This document shows positions 17,586-27,461 of a stretch of DNA of 64,000 nucleotides, piece by piece (positions within the stretch are counted from its first letter, which is position 1; every line of letters starts with the position of its first letter). The translations under genes were made by a program, and so were the position numbers. The stretch is from Planktothricoides raciborskii GIHE-MW2 (GTDB taxonomy: Bacteria; Cyanobacteriota; Cyanobacteriia; Cyanobacteriales; Laspinemataceae). The DNA is taken from contig NZ_CP159837.1 of NCBI RefSeq assembly GCF_040564635.1, positions 871,001 to 935,000 on the forward strand, given 5' to 3'. The notes below the pieces were generated by a model. That model was not told the origin of the DNA and did no database searches. It was given only the letters and a program-made list of their open reading frames with translations.

Positions 17586-17941
17586 TGAGTCCCTAAAAAT
17601 TGCAGCAATAAACCAGCAGCGGATACACAAAGACCCCACCACTGGGAATTTATATCAGAATTGGACTATAACAAAAACTGTGCTACCGCCCACCAAAAAT
17701 ATCTTTGGGATGTCATCTGAGGCGGCGAGGAGAAATTGTCATGGTCTGCTGACTTTTTCTGATTCGGGGCGGCGCAATTTCCCAAGTTATATCCCAGACT
17801 TTTCCCACATAAATTTATGTTTAACCAGTAAATCTCACTGGGTAATCAATTAGTTAATTCAGTAAATTTTACGCAACCCTCGCTCCCTCGCTCGACATCT
17901 ATTTTTATGCCAGGGATCCGCGTAAAAACTTACGGCTATTT

Positions 17942-18238
17942 TTACCACGGAGGCACTTGAAAGACTAATGGCATAATGCCCCGACCTTGTTTAAAAAATG
18001 GATCGCATACCTCACTATAATCATTGCCAACCCCCACCACATGACCTTGCTCAATTGCCACAGTTTTCCCGGCATATTGATGGATCAGTTCATCCAAGTG
18101 ATCGTTGAGCCACTTTTGTTCTTCTTGTATAAGTTTAGAAAATTCTTGCGGAGATATTTGTTGTTCCAATGGTTCTTTTAGGTCATGTAAGGGTTCTGGT
18201 TTAAATCTGGAAAATTCTGGCGGAGATAATTGAGTCAT
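17942..18238 (-). CDS. Small protein with DUF5678-like domain
   Basis: A protein of 98 aa starting MTQLSPPEFSRFKPEPLHDL. The C-terminal half, LNDHLDELIHQYAGKTVAIE with a following GHVVGVGND, fits the DUF5678 pattern (a short domain of unknown function common in cyanobacteria). The start at 18238 is chosen because AGGAG lies eight bases upstream; the longer frame to 18313 adds a non-conserved hydrophobic stretch. It stands alone. Confidence 0.65.
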   Translation of the reverse strand: MTQLSPPEFSRFKPEPLHDLKEPLEQQISPQEFSKLIQEEQKWLNDHLDELIHQYAGKTVAIEQGHVVGVGNDYSEVCDPFFKQGRGIMPLVFQVPPW

Positions 18239-19018
18239 GTCCGATTCTCCTGTGATTTTTGCTAAAAAATCTGATATTTTTTGGCTTATGATTATGGTAA
18301 CACATATTTCCAAACCCAGTAAAAAAAAATATAAAAATTTAAGATATCAATGGTCAGTTTAAGCATGGCTGTCCGTGACCCTGGGCGAAGTAAATTCTCC
18401 AATTCCATATCCAGAAACAACCCTAGTCATTCCAATTGTGCCGATATTTCATTACTGAGGCGGTTTTTTCCTCTTGAGGGCTGTTTGTGATTTAAATCAT
18501 CAAAATCCCTTGGACGTCTCTACTCAAATTTATCAAACCCAGAGAATTTTGTCCCATAAGTCCCATAAGTCAGACCGGACAATTTTCCCGCACGGCGGCT
18601 CCCAATATAAATCAATCACAAGAGCAAATCCCCCTTGGGGCAGTTTTGGCAAAAAAATCTGCTGATTTGTGAGGAGTGAGTCCGGGCGATCGCCTTTTAA
18701 ATGCTAACAGTTATACTTTTGGTCCCTTTGGCGTGGCTGATGTATTGCTTTCTGTATAAATACTAGCTAGATAAATACTAACTAGGCGATCGGCTTTATA
18801 CCTCTAATTAAGTAGATTTACTTACGTAATTTTACTTACTAAATCAAAGAAAACCAACTATCAAAAATTGTATTTTCTGAAAATTTTATCAAGGTTTATG
18901 CGGGTTTGCTAATAATAAAAATATTGCTGCTATTTGCGCGGAATAATTAAGTCATATTTAATTATGAAAATCAATTAAATATATTTAAATATATTTAAAT
19001 ATATTTAAATATATTTAA
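18239..19018. other. Intergenic region ending in an AT decamer repeat
   Basis: No supported gene. The last part (18975-19018) is about four copies of the 10-mer ATATTTAAAT and runs into the stop codon of the next gene. With a 10-bp period these A/T blocks fall on the same helix face, so the DNA may be curved. It lies at the 3' end of the pyruvate-kinase-like gene. Confidence 0.6.
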
Positions 19019-19977
19019 TCCGTAAAAAAATCCTGCAAAAAATCAGCCACTTTTTCAGGAAATTGACCAATAGCAGTCTCATCGGAGAGTACCATCCCAT
19101 CAAATCCAGCTATTTTTAAATCATATAAATGGACAACTTCGCTTCTGGTAGGTTGAGGAAAATAGGTCATATATTCCAGCACTTGGCCGGCGATGAATTT
19201 GGGTTTAGATAACTGGGGAAACTGGGCGACAAACTGTGCTTGCAATGCTCCCAAAACCCGCAAACCAGCTTGGGTTCCTAAATCCCCACGACAAAACCAT
19301 AAGTCGTCAAAATTCCCATCGATATCCTGAAGAAACTGCATGGATTCAGGGCGTTCTATTTTGGCAATTAACTGGCGGTCTTGAGTCAATGGTCTGAGGT
19401 GTTCGGCTTCGGTGCCATCCAAAACAAATGAGCAAGCAAATTGAACATACTCATACTGTAATCCTAACTCAATGGCAGCGCGATCGCGTTGTCCTACCTG
19501 TGTAAAAGGCACCGGATGATCCAGTCGATTAATCCCTTTATAAGCACTTAATGAACCATTGACTAAAACTTCAGCGGTGGCTTGCCTTTGACCAACTTCT
19601 GTAACTTTAATTTTGAGGCGATCGTCATTCAGGGAAAGGATATCCCCGACTTGCAAAACCTGGAATAGATCGAGATGTGGCACAGGTAAATAATCAGGAG
19701 ATGCAGAAACTTCTCCAAAAAATAAGCAAACATTTGCCGGAATTTCTGCCTGGGATGGATACTGACCAATTCGCATTTTAGCCCCTTGCAAATCTAAAAT
19801 CACCGGCCAGACTTTTCCCTGGTTGTAAAAAATGCTCGACAGCCGATCCAACCATGTTTTTAATCCTTCTAAGCTAAGATGAGCCACATTCAGGCGAAAG
19901 CCATCAGCGGTTTGACAAAAATACTCAATGATTTTCGGCGATTCACTGGCAGGCCCCAAGGTAAAAACTCGTTTCAT
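19015..19977 (-). CDS. Short pyruvate-kinase-like protein
   Basis: A protein of 320 aa resembling the pyruvate kinase barrel but lacking the C-terminal regulatory domain (typical enzymes are 470-590 aa). Recognisable sites are TLGPAS at the start, RLNVAHLS (substrate Arg/Asn), LDLQGAKMRIG, KIERPE (catalytic Lys and metal Glu), RGDLG (metal Asp) and DGMVLSDETAIG, where the usual SGETA is SDETA. The phosphate-binding and B-domain regions look shortened. It may be a divergent enzyme or a regulator. It follows the histidine kinase on the same strand, 27 bases downstream, so co-transcription is likely. Confidence 0.78.
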   Translation of the reverse strand: MKRVFTLGPASESPKIIEYFCQTADGFRLNVAHLSLEGLKTWLDRLSSIFYNQGKVWPVILDLQGAKMRIGQYPSQAEIPANVCLFFGEVSASPDYLPVPHLDLFQVLQVGDILSLNDDRLKIKVTEVGQRQATAEVLVNGSLSAYKGINRLDHPVPFTQVGQRDRAAIELGLQYEYVQFACSFVLDGTEAEHLRPLTQDRQLIAKIERPESMQFLQDIDGNFDDLWFCRGDLGTQAGLRVLGALQAQFVAQFPQLSKPKFIAGQVLEYMTYFPQPTRSEVVHLYDLKIAGFDGMVLSDETAIGQFPEKVADFLQDFFTD

Positions 19978-20004
19978 CGGTCAATTTCTCCCCAATCAAT
20001 AGAT

Positions 20005-23000
20005 TTATTTGTTTACGACTTTTGACTGAGAAATGGGAATTTGAATCAAAAACTCAGTTCCTTGACCAAGCTCTGAATGACATTCAATAATCCCGCCATG
20101 TTTCTCCACAATAATTTTATAACTAATCGACATCCCCAGACCAGTTCCCTTACCGACGGGCTTCGTGGTAAAAAATGGATCGAATAACCGCTTTTGTACA
20201 TCCTCACTCATGCCAGGGCCATTATCCTGAATGCGAATCGCCACCTGAGAAGGTTTGATGCATTCGGTGGGTTGAACTACCTCGGTGGTAATGGTAATAA
20301 TATGTGGATTCGGTTGATTTTCCAGTGCATCCATTGCATTGGCCAACACATTCATAAAGACTTGATTGAGTTGACCGGCATAGCATTCTACTTTCGGTAA
20401 ATCTCCATAATTTTTAATGATTTCAATTCCGGAATTTTTGCCTTTGGGTTTGCAGCGATTCTGTAAAATCAACAGAGTGCTATCAATTCCTTCATGGATA
20501 TTCACCGGCTTCATTTCCGCCTCATCCAAACGGGAGAAATTGCGTAAAGATAAGACAATCTGACTAATTCGTTCCGCGCCAATTTCCATCGAGGCTAAGA
20601 TTTTGGGCAGATCCTCCATTAAAAAGTCCAGATCGATATTTTCCGCTTCTTCTTGAATTTCTGGCACCGGATCCGGGTAATTTTTTTGATACAATTCCAT
20701 CAAACCCAGCAAGTCTTCCACGTAGTTTTTGGTGTGAACCAGGTTGCCGGTAATAAAGTTGACGGGGTTATTAATTTCGTGGGCAATTCCCGCCACCATT
20801 TGCCCCAAACCAGACATTTTTTCCGTTTGAATTAGCTGGCTTTGAGTTTGTTTGAGGTTTTGTAAGGCTTCGCTGAGTTGTTGGGCTTGGGTTTGGGCAG
20901 CCAAGGCTGCGGCATGAGTTTGGGCGTAGAGTTCCGCTTGGTCAATGGAGAGGGCGACTTGATCGATAACGGCGTGTAAGAGTTCCACTTCGCTATCAGT
21001 CCAAGGACGCGGCCCGCTAGAATGACTACAAACCACAGCCCCTAGCTGTCCCGATCGCGTTTCCAAGGGTAAAAGCAGAACGGAAGTAATGCCCATTTCA
21101 CTCATCAGCGATCGTGTATCTTCATCTAAATTGTCCTGGGTCATCACTTCGTCTACGCGCAAGGCTTCGAGACGCTTAATTCGATACGCCAAAGGCCCTG
21201 TTTTTTTCGGCGGATATTCGCACAACAAGCTGGGCAGTTCGGGAAGTCGTGATTCATGGGTGACGGTGAGAGAAGATTGGATCGGATTGTGGAAATACCA
21301 GACAAATTGGCAGCGGTCAATTTTTAATAAGCTGCGAATTTCCGTCACGGCGGTTTCCAGAATCGTATCCAAGTCCAAAGAATTGCGAATTTGGCTGGCT
21401 AGTCGGAACAGCAAGCCTTCCCGACGAGAGAGTAACGCTTCCCTAGCCCAAGCCCGGTCAATGGCCACGGCGATCGCCTGAGCCACCCATCCCAAGGCAC
21501 TTTGAATCGAATCGGTAAACGGTTCACGACTACATAAAATCATCACTCCCGCTAACCGATCTTCAAGGATTAAAGGATAACCGGCGAAATTGGCTTGCAG
21601 TAAACAACTATTAGAAAACAGTTCTTTTAAAGCCCCACTCATGTTGGAAAAATTTCCCATCACCAGTTCACGTTTTTGGCCAATATTCCAGACTAAAGAA
21701 TCACCGGGAGGACAGCGTTTGGGAAAGATGCTCTCATCTAACAAATGTCCGGCTTGGGCGCGTAGTTCTAGCAGGTTGGCCACGGAATTAAAGATCCAAA
21801 TATTCGCCGAACTGATTTCCAAATATTTCACCATCGCATCGACACAATGTTGCAATAGGTTTGCTAAAGATCCTCCTTGTCCCAAGGTTAGACCCATTTC
21901 CGCGCTAAATGCACTCAGGTGGGCGCGTTCCCAAAGCATTGCTTCGGTTTTTTTGCGTTCTGTAATATCCTGAAAATAAACCGACAATCCCACGGTATGA
22001 GGGTTGGCTCGGATATCTAACCAAATCCCAAGTAAAGGTTCAAAGACTTCAAAATGAACTTTGGTGTTATCCGCGATCGCCTGGTGACATTGTTGGCCAA
22101 TGGTTTCTAATAAACCAGGAAATTCTTGCCAAATATTTTGGCCGATTAATTGTTCGCGATCGAGCATAAATATTTCTTCGGCTCGTAGATTAATGTAGCT
22201 AAAATTCCAGTATTTATCTACTACAAAAAAACCATCACTAATACTTTCTAGAATATTGATTATTTTTCGATGAGATTTGACTAATTGTTCTTCGGCTTCT
22301 TGGCGAGCGTTAATTTCAAAAATTGCCCCATCAACATACAGCATTTCCCCCGACTTATTAAAGATTCCCCGGCCTTGGTCATGGACCCATTTAATTTGAC
22401 CATCGGCGGCGATCAACCGATAGTCGATAGAAAATGATGGATTTTTGGGACTGATGTTGTTAAAAGTTTGTTCGACCACGATTCTATCTTCACCATAAAT
22501 CAAATCATAATAATTATGATTTTCTTGACGAATAATTTCTTCGTTTGAATACTTAATAATCTCAAATATTGCTTCACTGATAAATTCTATTTTAGGCTTT
22601 TTTTGAATTTTGGATCGGTAAATAGCTCCAGGAATGTTAGAAATCCAATTGCTGAGTAAGTGTTCTGGTTCTGGCCAGGTTTGGGATAATCTATAGACCG
22701 ATAAACCTGACGGGGGGGTTTGGCTATATATTTGAGAATTTACTGGTTTATGATTAGCAGAAATTAAGGATGTTTTGGCAGAAGTTTCAGAACTGTTCTG
22801 AGCCAACCCTAAAGTAATTCCAGAAATATTAATATTGACGATTAAATAGGCGAATGGTTCACCTTGACTATCTCGTTTTACCGTCCAGTGACTCGCCACG
22901 GTAATTTCTTGCAAATTTTCCTGGCGTTCGCGAAGCGGCGCGGATGCGCTATCGCTTTTATTAGATGGGGTTTGGATGCGATTTTTTTTAAGTGTTTTAG

Positions 23001-23319
23001 GTCGGGATGGGGGGGATGAATCTTGTTTACATTGAAACAGTATCCCTTCCCAATGACCCTCACTGAATAAGTGTCTTTTTACCTCCGCTTCGGCGATCGC
23101 AAAACGGGTTTTCAACAACAGATCCGCATTTTGACCAAGCACTTCAGCGCTGGACCATCCATATAGCCTCTCACAGCCATGATTCCAATGAATAATTCGC
23201 CCATTGAGGGCAACACCCATCATAGCTAAATGTCCCAAGTCTTGTGCCCCTGATAATAAGAGCGAACTTGGCGTTGATGGAAACTCAATAGAATGATGAT
23301 TTGGTTGCTGATTTCGCAT
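20005..23319 (-). CDS. Multi-sensor histidine kinase (PAS-PAS-PAS-GAF-GAF-HisKA-HATPase)
   Basis: A soluble sensor kinase of 1104 aa with no transmembrane helix. PAS domains lie near residues 25-95, 220-340 and 345-455, GAF domains near 475-625 and 640-795, then a coiled linker. The phosphorylated His847 is in GIAHEINNPVNF, with the N-box NVLANAMDAL, G1 DNGPGM and G2 GKGTGLGMS boxes. There is no receiver domain, and no response regulator is nearby. The GAF domains lack an obvious bilin-binding cysteine, so a small-molecule ligand is more likely than light. The only close neighbour is the short pyruvate-kinase-like gene downstream. Confidence 0.92.
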   Translation of the reverse strand: MRNQQPNHHSIEFPSTPSSLLLSGAQDLGHLAMMGVALNGRIIHWNHGCERLYGWSSAEVLGQNADLLLKTRFAIAEAEVKRHLFSEGHWEGILFQCKQDSSPPSRPKTLKKNRIQTPSNKSDSASAPLRERQENLQEITVASHWTVKRDSQGEPFAYLIVNINISGITLGLAQNSSETSAKTSLISANHKPVNSQIYSQTPPSGLSVYRLSQTWPEPEHLLSNWISNIPGAIYRSKIQKKPKIEFISEAIFEIIKYSNEEIIRQENHNYYDLIYGEDRIVVEQTFNNISPKNPSFSIDYRLIAADGQIKWVHDQGRGIFNKSGEMLYVDGAIFEINARQEAEEQLVKSHRKIINILESISDGFFVVDKYWNFSYINLRAEEIFMLDREQLIGQNIWQEFPGLLETIGQQCHQAIADNTKVHFEVFEPLLGIWLDIRANPHTVGLSVYFQDITERKKTEAMLWERAHLSAFSAEMGLTLGQGGSLANLLQHCVDAMVKYLEISSANIWIFNSVANLLELRAQAGHLLDESIFPKRCPPGDSLVWNIGQKRELVMGNFSNMSGALKELFSNSCLLQANFAGYPLILEDRLAGVMILCSREPFTDSIQSALGWVAQAIAVAIDRAWAREALLSRREGLLFRLASQIRNSLDLDTILETAVTEIRSLLKIDRCQFVWYFHNPIQSSLTVTHESRLPELPSLLCEYPPKKTGPLAYRIKRLEALRVDEVMTQDNLDEDTRSLMSEMGITSVLLLPLETRSGQLGAVVCSHSSGPRPWTDSEVELLHAVIDQVALSIDQAELYAQTHAAALAAQTQAQQLSEALQNLKQTQSQLIQTEKMSGLGQMVAGIAHEINNPVNFITGNLVHTKNYVEDLLGLMELYQKNYPDPVPEIQEEAENIDLDFLMEDLPKILASMEIGAERISQIVLSLRNFSRLDEAEMKPVNIHEGIDSTLLILQNRCKPKGKNSGIEIIKNYGDLPKVECYAGQLNQVFMNVLANAMDALENQPNPHIITITTEVVQPTECIKPSQVAIRIQDNGPGMSEDVQKRLFDPFFTTKPVGKGTGLGMSISYKIIVEKHGGIIECHSELGQGTEFLIQIPISQSKVVNK

Positions 23320-24450
23320 GACTTATTCCTAGTAAATATGCAAAGGTTGTCACCGTTTGCTATTCTCCTTGATCCAACATTGTCCGCTCTGCCGATTCAT
23401 GGTCTCGGTGAGATATCTACATCGGTGAATGCCCGATCGATCTCTAACAGGAATTAAAGCATTAAAGATGACTGACGATCTCTTGACCAATCCGCCCATA
23501 TGACCCTGATTAAGTCCAAGGGAAAATAATTCTGGGTGCGATGTTTTATTCCTATGAGAGAATTTTTTTCGGTTTTTGTTCAGAATCGGACTAAACCTAT
23601 ACGGTTCCAAAGAAGCTTTATCTTCCAAAGAAGCTTTATCTTCCAAACTATAGCTGCCTTGTTCATTTGTTTGCCATCAGACCCAAAGTTCTAACTTTCA
23701 CCTGAGAGAAGGTGATTCGGAAGCTATCCGTATCCGAGCATTGTTTTTGGGGTGCTGTTATCCCAGGGGTTGCAGAGTCGCCGACCAAAATTATAAAAAA
23801 TCGCCAACGATAACCCCCTTACACTCACAACTGACTCAAGGTGTGACGAGAATATCTCTTACTTCGATTGTAACTGTCCACTTCCCTAATCGAACAGTTG
23901 GCAACGAATAAAGGTCTGAAGTGTGGTGTTACGATTTTATGACTCGGATGGTGAATTTTACTCATGCTGAGTCAAGGGGCATCGAACTATGGACTTAACC
24001 AGGGGGCATGGATCCTTTTTGGGTTGGCTCATTGTTTCTCGGTAGGCTGAGATTCAATTGGGATGAGTGTTTTGCTGCTTTTTTCTGTTAAAAATCAGTT
24101 GAGGAAATTTTTCCTCGACTCCTAGGAAGGAGATTTTTTCCCGCTTTTTTTTTGGGGATTTTTCGTTAAAAAAATTCCCTTGAGTGGGTGATTGCAATAA
24201 TCCATTTTTCCCGGTAACTATGGGAGTCAAAACCCTAACTTAAACGCTAACTTATGAGAAAATATATCAGAGATTATATCAGAAGATTATATCAGAGATT
24301 GTGAGTCTCGGTTTTTGGTTATGGGATGCCAAGACGCATTTAGCAATCGTTACTTGTAGCGGTGCTTTTGTGCAGGGAAGCGGCGGCGTGGGGATCGGGG
24401 GAGCGAGGCAAGGAGGACAGAAGGGATCGAGGCAGCGGGCAGCGGAGGAG
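23320..24450. other. Intergenic region without a supported gene
   Basis: About 1.1 kb. A 98-codon frame at 23350-23646 on the minus strand begins with a duplicated GAAGCTTTATCTTCCAAA motif and looks non-coding. A/T-rich runs and short duplications (AGATTATATCAG near 24270) are present. No RNA or hairpin terminator was recognised. Confidence 0.5.
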
Positions 24451-24560
24451 TAATCACGAGTAATCACGAATAATCGCCAATAATCGCCAATAATCGCCAA
24501 TAATCGCCAATAATCGCCAATAATCGCCAATAATCGCCAATAATCGCCAATAATCGCCAA
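24451..24560. repeat. Decamer array TAATCGCCAA
   Basis: Nine perfect copies of TAATCGCCAA (24471-24560), preceded by two degenerate copies (TAATCACGAG, TAATCACGAA). The period equals one helical turn. The array lies just downstream of ruvC, in a region with no gene. Confidence 0.95.
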
Positions 24561-24608
24561 TAATAAATAAACTATGGAATAAAACTTAGTAAAACTTAGT
24601 AAATTTTG

Positions 24609-25118
24609 TTATAGAGAGCGATCGCACCACGCGGTTAAAGCCACGGCTAAAGCATCGGCGGCATCATCAGGGCGGGGAATTTCCGGGAGGTTTAGTTCTC
24701 GGGCAACGGCGGCTTGAACTTCATGTTTTTCCGCATTGCCATAGCCGGTTAAGGCTTGTTTAATTTGGGCGGGGGTATATTCAACTAAGGGCAGTTTATG
24801 CTGGGCTAAAACTAATAGGAGAACTCCGCGAGCTTGGGCGACTAAAATGGTGTTGCCCATGCGGTAGAAAAAGAGTTTTTCAGCGGCAACTAGGTTGGGT
24901 TTTATTTGGTTGATTAAAGCGTGTAAATCTTCATAAATGGTGCAGAGGCGATCGCCTAATTCTTGGCTGGATGTGGTTTGAATAATGCCAAAATCAATCG
25001 GTGATACCTGGGTTAAATTTGGACTTGCTTGATTTGCTTGATTTTCTTGACAAAGAATTGCCCCGAACCCTAATCTGGCTAATCCCGGATCTAATCCTAA
25101 GATACGTTTTTGCATCAT
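24609..25118 (-). CDS. ruvC: Crossover junction endodeoxyribonuclease RuvC
   Basis: Resolves Holliday junctions with RuvAB. 169 aa. The catalytic acidic residues are Asp10 in GLDPG, Glu80 in AAEKLFF, and Asp152 and Asp155 in [11 protein letters not shown]. The [11 protein letters not shown] segment is also family-typical. Start ATG at 25118 or the adjacent ATG at 25115. It stands alone, flanked by repeat arrays on both sides. Confidence 0.95.
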   Translation of the reverse strand: MMQKRILGLDPGLARLGFGAILCQENQANQASPNLTQVSPIDFGIIQTTSSQELGDRLCTIYEDLHALINQIKPNLVAAEKLFFYRMGNTILVAQARGVLLLVLAQHKLPLVEYTPAQIKQALTGYGNAEKHEVQAAVARELNLPEIPRPDDAADALAVALTAWCDRSL

Positions 25119-25126
25119 TATGTTAT

Positions 25127-25350
25127 TAGTTATTAGTTGTTCGTTATTAGTTGTTCGTTATTAGTTGTCCGTTATTAGTTGTTGGTTATTAGTTATTAGT
25201 TATTAGGGCTAGATGCCCGAATAAATAACTAACAACCAATAACCAACAACTAACAACCAATAACGAACAAAAGAATCCCTACCCACCAATAACTCCTTAA
25301 ACCCCCCTTTCAAAGGGGGGCAATAACCAACAACTAACAACGAATAACAA
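25127..25350. repeat. Inverted low-complexity repeat (TTATTAGTTGTTCG / AACAACTAACAACC)
   Basis: Copies of TTATTAGTTGTTCG and variants (25127-25206) are followed by their reverse complement family CAACTAACAACCAATAACG (25220-25350), so the strands could form a long imperfect hairpin. A CCCCCC/GGGGGG palindrome (AAACCCCCCTTTCAAAGGGG) is embedded near 25299. The same AACAAC/CAATAAC words recur near 1207, 51775-51870, 53097-53160 and 62641-62700. Confidence 0.8.
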
Positions 25351-25357
25351 TTAACAA

Positions 25358-26449
25358 TTAACTTTCTTCCGCCATTTCAATGCCAAAGACGCGACAAAAT
25401 ACTTTCTGTACTTTATAGCCAGAGTCAATGGATTCTAGGGGGTCTTTACGCAGACGGTGACGTAAGCAGAGGGTGACAACCCGACGAATATCATCTACGG
25501 TGACTGTGGTGCGACCTTCATAGGCGGCGATCGCCTTCGCGGCGCGGTTGGTGACTAAATCTCCCCGTAAACCGTCTACATCTAATTCAGCACAAACCTG
25601 AGAAATTTGGACTCGCAAATCATAGTCAATGGTCACGGAAGATAAAAGTGTTTGGGCTTCTACCAGCCGTTTTTGCAAGGCTTCTTGTTCGGTGACGTGC
25701 TTTTCCAGATAGGTTTGGGGATTTTGGTCAAAGCTTGACCGTTCTTCCACAATTTGCACTCGCAAGGCCGGATCTTTGACGGTGCGAATTTCCGCGTGCA
25801 TTCCGAAGCGATCGAGCAGTTGGGGTCTGAGCTCTCCTTCTTCGGGGTTGCCAGAACCTACGAGGACAAACCGGGCTGGGTGACGAATGGAAATCCCTTC
25901 CCGTTCTACGGTGTTCCAACCAGAGGCGGCGGAGTCGAGGAGGACATCCACCAGGTGATCGTCCAGCAGGTTGACTTCATCGACGTAGAGGATGCCCCGG
26001 TTGGCTTTGGCTAGTAATCCTGGTTCAAAGGCTTTCACCCCTTCGGATAGGGCTTTTTCAATGTCAATGGTGCCGCAAACTCGGTCTTCTGTGGCGCCTA
26101 GGGGCAGGTCTACCATTGTGACTTTTTTCTTAGCGATCGGCAGTTCTTCGTGGTGGGCTAGGCGATCGCGCACCATATCGCTCATCATTTCAGGATCTCT
26201 GGGATCGCTGTTAAAGGGATCGTCAGCAACCACATCGATTTCCGGTAGCAGATCGGCTAAGGCGCGGATAGTGGTCGATTTGCCCGTGCCGCGATCGCCC
26301 ATAATCATCACACCGCCAATTTTGGGGTCAATCACGTTTAACAGGAGCGCTAATTTCATCTCTTCCTGACCGACAATGGCGGTGAAGGGAAAAACAGCGC
26401 GACGGGAAGTTGTTGTCGGGTTGGGGCTTGCTAGGGCTGTCGGACTCAC
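25358..26449 (-). CDS. chlI: Magnesium chelatase ATPase subunit I
   Basis: The AAA+ subunit that, with ChlD and ChlH, inserts Mg2+ into protoporphyrin IX at the first step of chlorophyll synthesis. 363 aa. Walker A is GDRGTGKST, Walker B is [11 protein letters not shown], and sensor motifs include [20 protein letters not shown]. The frame starts at a GTG (26449), giving [10 protein letters not shown]. The first strongly conserved residues are [13 protein letters not shown], so the exact start is uncertain. No other chl genes are next to it. Confidence 0.96.
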   Translation of the reverse strand: MSPTALASPNPTTTSRRAVFPFTAIVGQEEMKLALLLNVIDPKIGGVMIMGDRGTGKSTTIRALADLLPEIDVVADDPFNSDPRDPEMMSDMVRDRLAHHEELPIAKKKVTMVDLPLGATEDRVCGTIDIEKALSEGVKAFEPGLLAKANRGILYVDEVNLLDDHLVDVLLDSAASGWNTVEREGISIRHPARFVLVGSGNPEEGELRPQLLDRFGMHAEIRTVKDPALRVQIVEERSSFDQNPQTYLEKHVTEQEALQKRLVEAQTLLSSVTIDYDLRVQISQVCAELDVDGLRGDLVTNRAAKAIAAYEGRTTVTVDDIRRVVTLCLRHRLRKDPLESIDSGYKVQKVFCRVFGIEMAEES

Positions 26450-26711
26450 GAAATTACCTAAATCTTACAATATATATAATTAGTCGTTCTCATTGTGCCA
26501 TAGAGTCAGACACAACAATCAATCGGATTGTTGGCGGCTGACTTTTGGTGGTTTAGCGGTTGACCCCATCCCCTTTTCCTGTGTAGGTTGGTTAAAAGAA
26601 ACTGGGAAGGGAAAAATCACCGTAAGCCAAGCAATGGTGTTTGATGCCAATACGAAAACAGAATCACAGCCCAAGACGAACCAAAGACAACGAACGTAGC
26701 AACACAGCTAT

Positions 26712-27335
26712 CTAATCCCACCAAGCGCGAAGGAAGTTGGGGTCAATGTCTAATTCATCCGCATCTTGGGCGATCGCCTCAAAATCGGCAATGATTTGAT
26801 AACAAGCATCCCCACGCCATTCAATGCCATCAATACTGACGCGATAATCTTCGCGATCTGGGGAGATGACATAGCCTTGAAAAGTCCACTCAAACCCTTT
26901 ACTTTTTTGGGCTTGACCAAATTGAAAAATTTCCCCAATGGTGGGTGAACAATTTTGTCTTTCTGCGGGATCGGCAAAGCCGCGATCGAGCAATTCTTGC
27001 AACTGATCCACGGTCAATGCATCAAAGTAATGAAGTCCACCCAAGCGCTGATTTTGCCAATCAATCGGTTGGCCAAAAATAATTGTATCTCTGGTGGCAT
27101 AATCCCGATTGTAGTTAAAGCACTGTCTGGGGGAAAATGAGGAAAAAATAAAACTCGGATTTAAGGGGTCGATTTGAATGTTGATATCTTCAGGGCTGAC
27201 CCCCAAGTTGAGAAAGTAAAGCCGCAGGGCTTCTTTTCTATCTAGCGGCGAATTCTCTAGGCATTGTTTCACATTCGGGCAATTGTGAATTACCCCGGTC
27301 ATGGATTGACAGTCTAGTTGCATTGGGCAATACAT
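26712..27335 (-). CDS. Hypothetical cyanobacterial protein, 207 aa
   Basis: A soluble protein, cysteine-rich at the N-terminus (MYCPMQLDCQSMTGVIHNCP), with LTVDQLQELLDRGFADPAE in the middle and an acidic C-terminus ending NFLRAWWD. No domain recognised. The coding pattern is clear over the full length. It is flanked by non-coding DNA and the divergent chlI upstream region. Confidence 0.65.
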   Translation of the reverse strand: MYCPMQLDCQSMTGVIHNCPNVKQCLENSPLDRKEALRLYFLNLGVSPEDINIQIDPLNPSFIFSSFSPRQCFNYNRDYATRDTIIFGQPIDWQNQRLGGLHYFDALTVDQLQELLDRGFADPAERQNCSPTIGEIFQFGQAQKSKGFEWTFQGYVISPDREDYRVSIDGIEWRGDACYQIIADFEAIAQDADELDIDPNFLRAWWD

Positions 27336-27461
27336 GAGGACTCAGTGCGATCGCGCTTGTAGGACTATATAAAATATAAACCCAATCAGCCCGGTTTTTG
27401 CCATAAGTTTTGCCCAAACCCCAAAATTTAATTAAAAAACCGGGTTTCTGAACCCGCTGTT

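Noticed and set aside
23350-23646. 98-codon minus-strand frame
   Set aside because: Begins with a duplicated DNA motif and shows no coding character or known domain.
24451-24560. Iterons of a replication origin
   Set aside because: No DnaA boxes, dnaA/dnaN or replication initiator gene nearby; a simple tandem repeat is enough to explain it.
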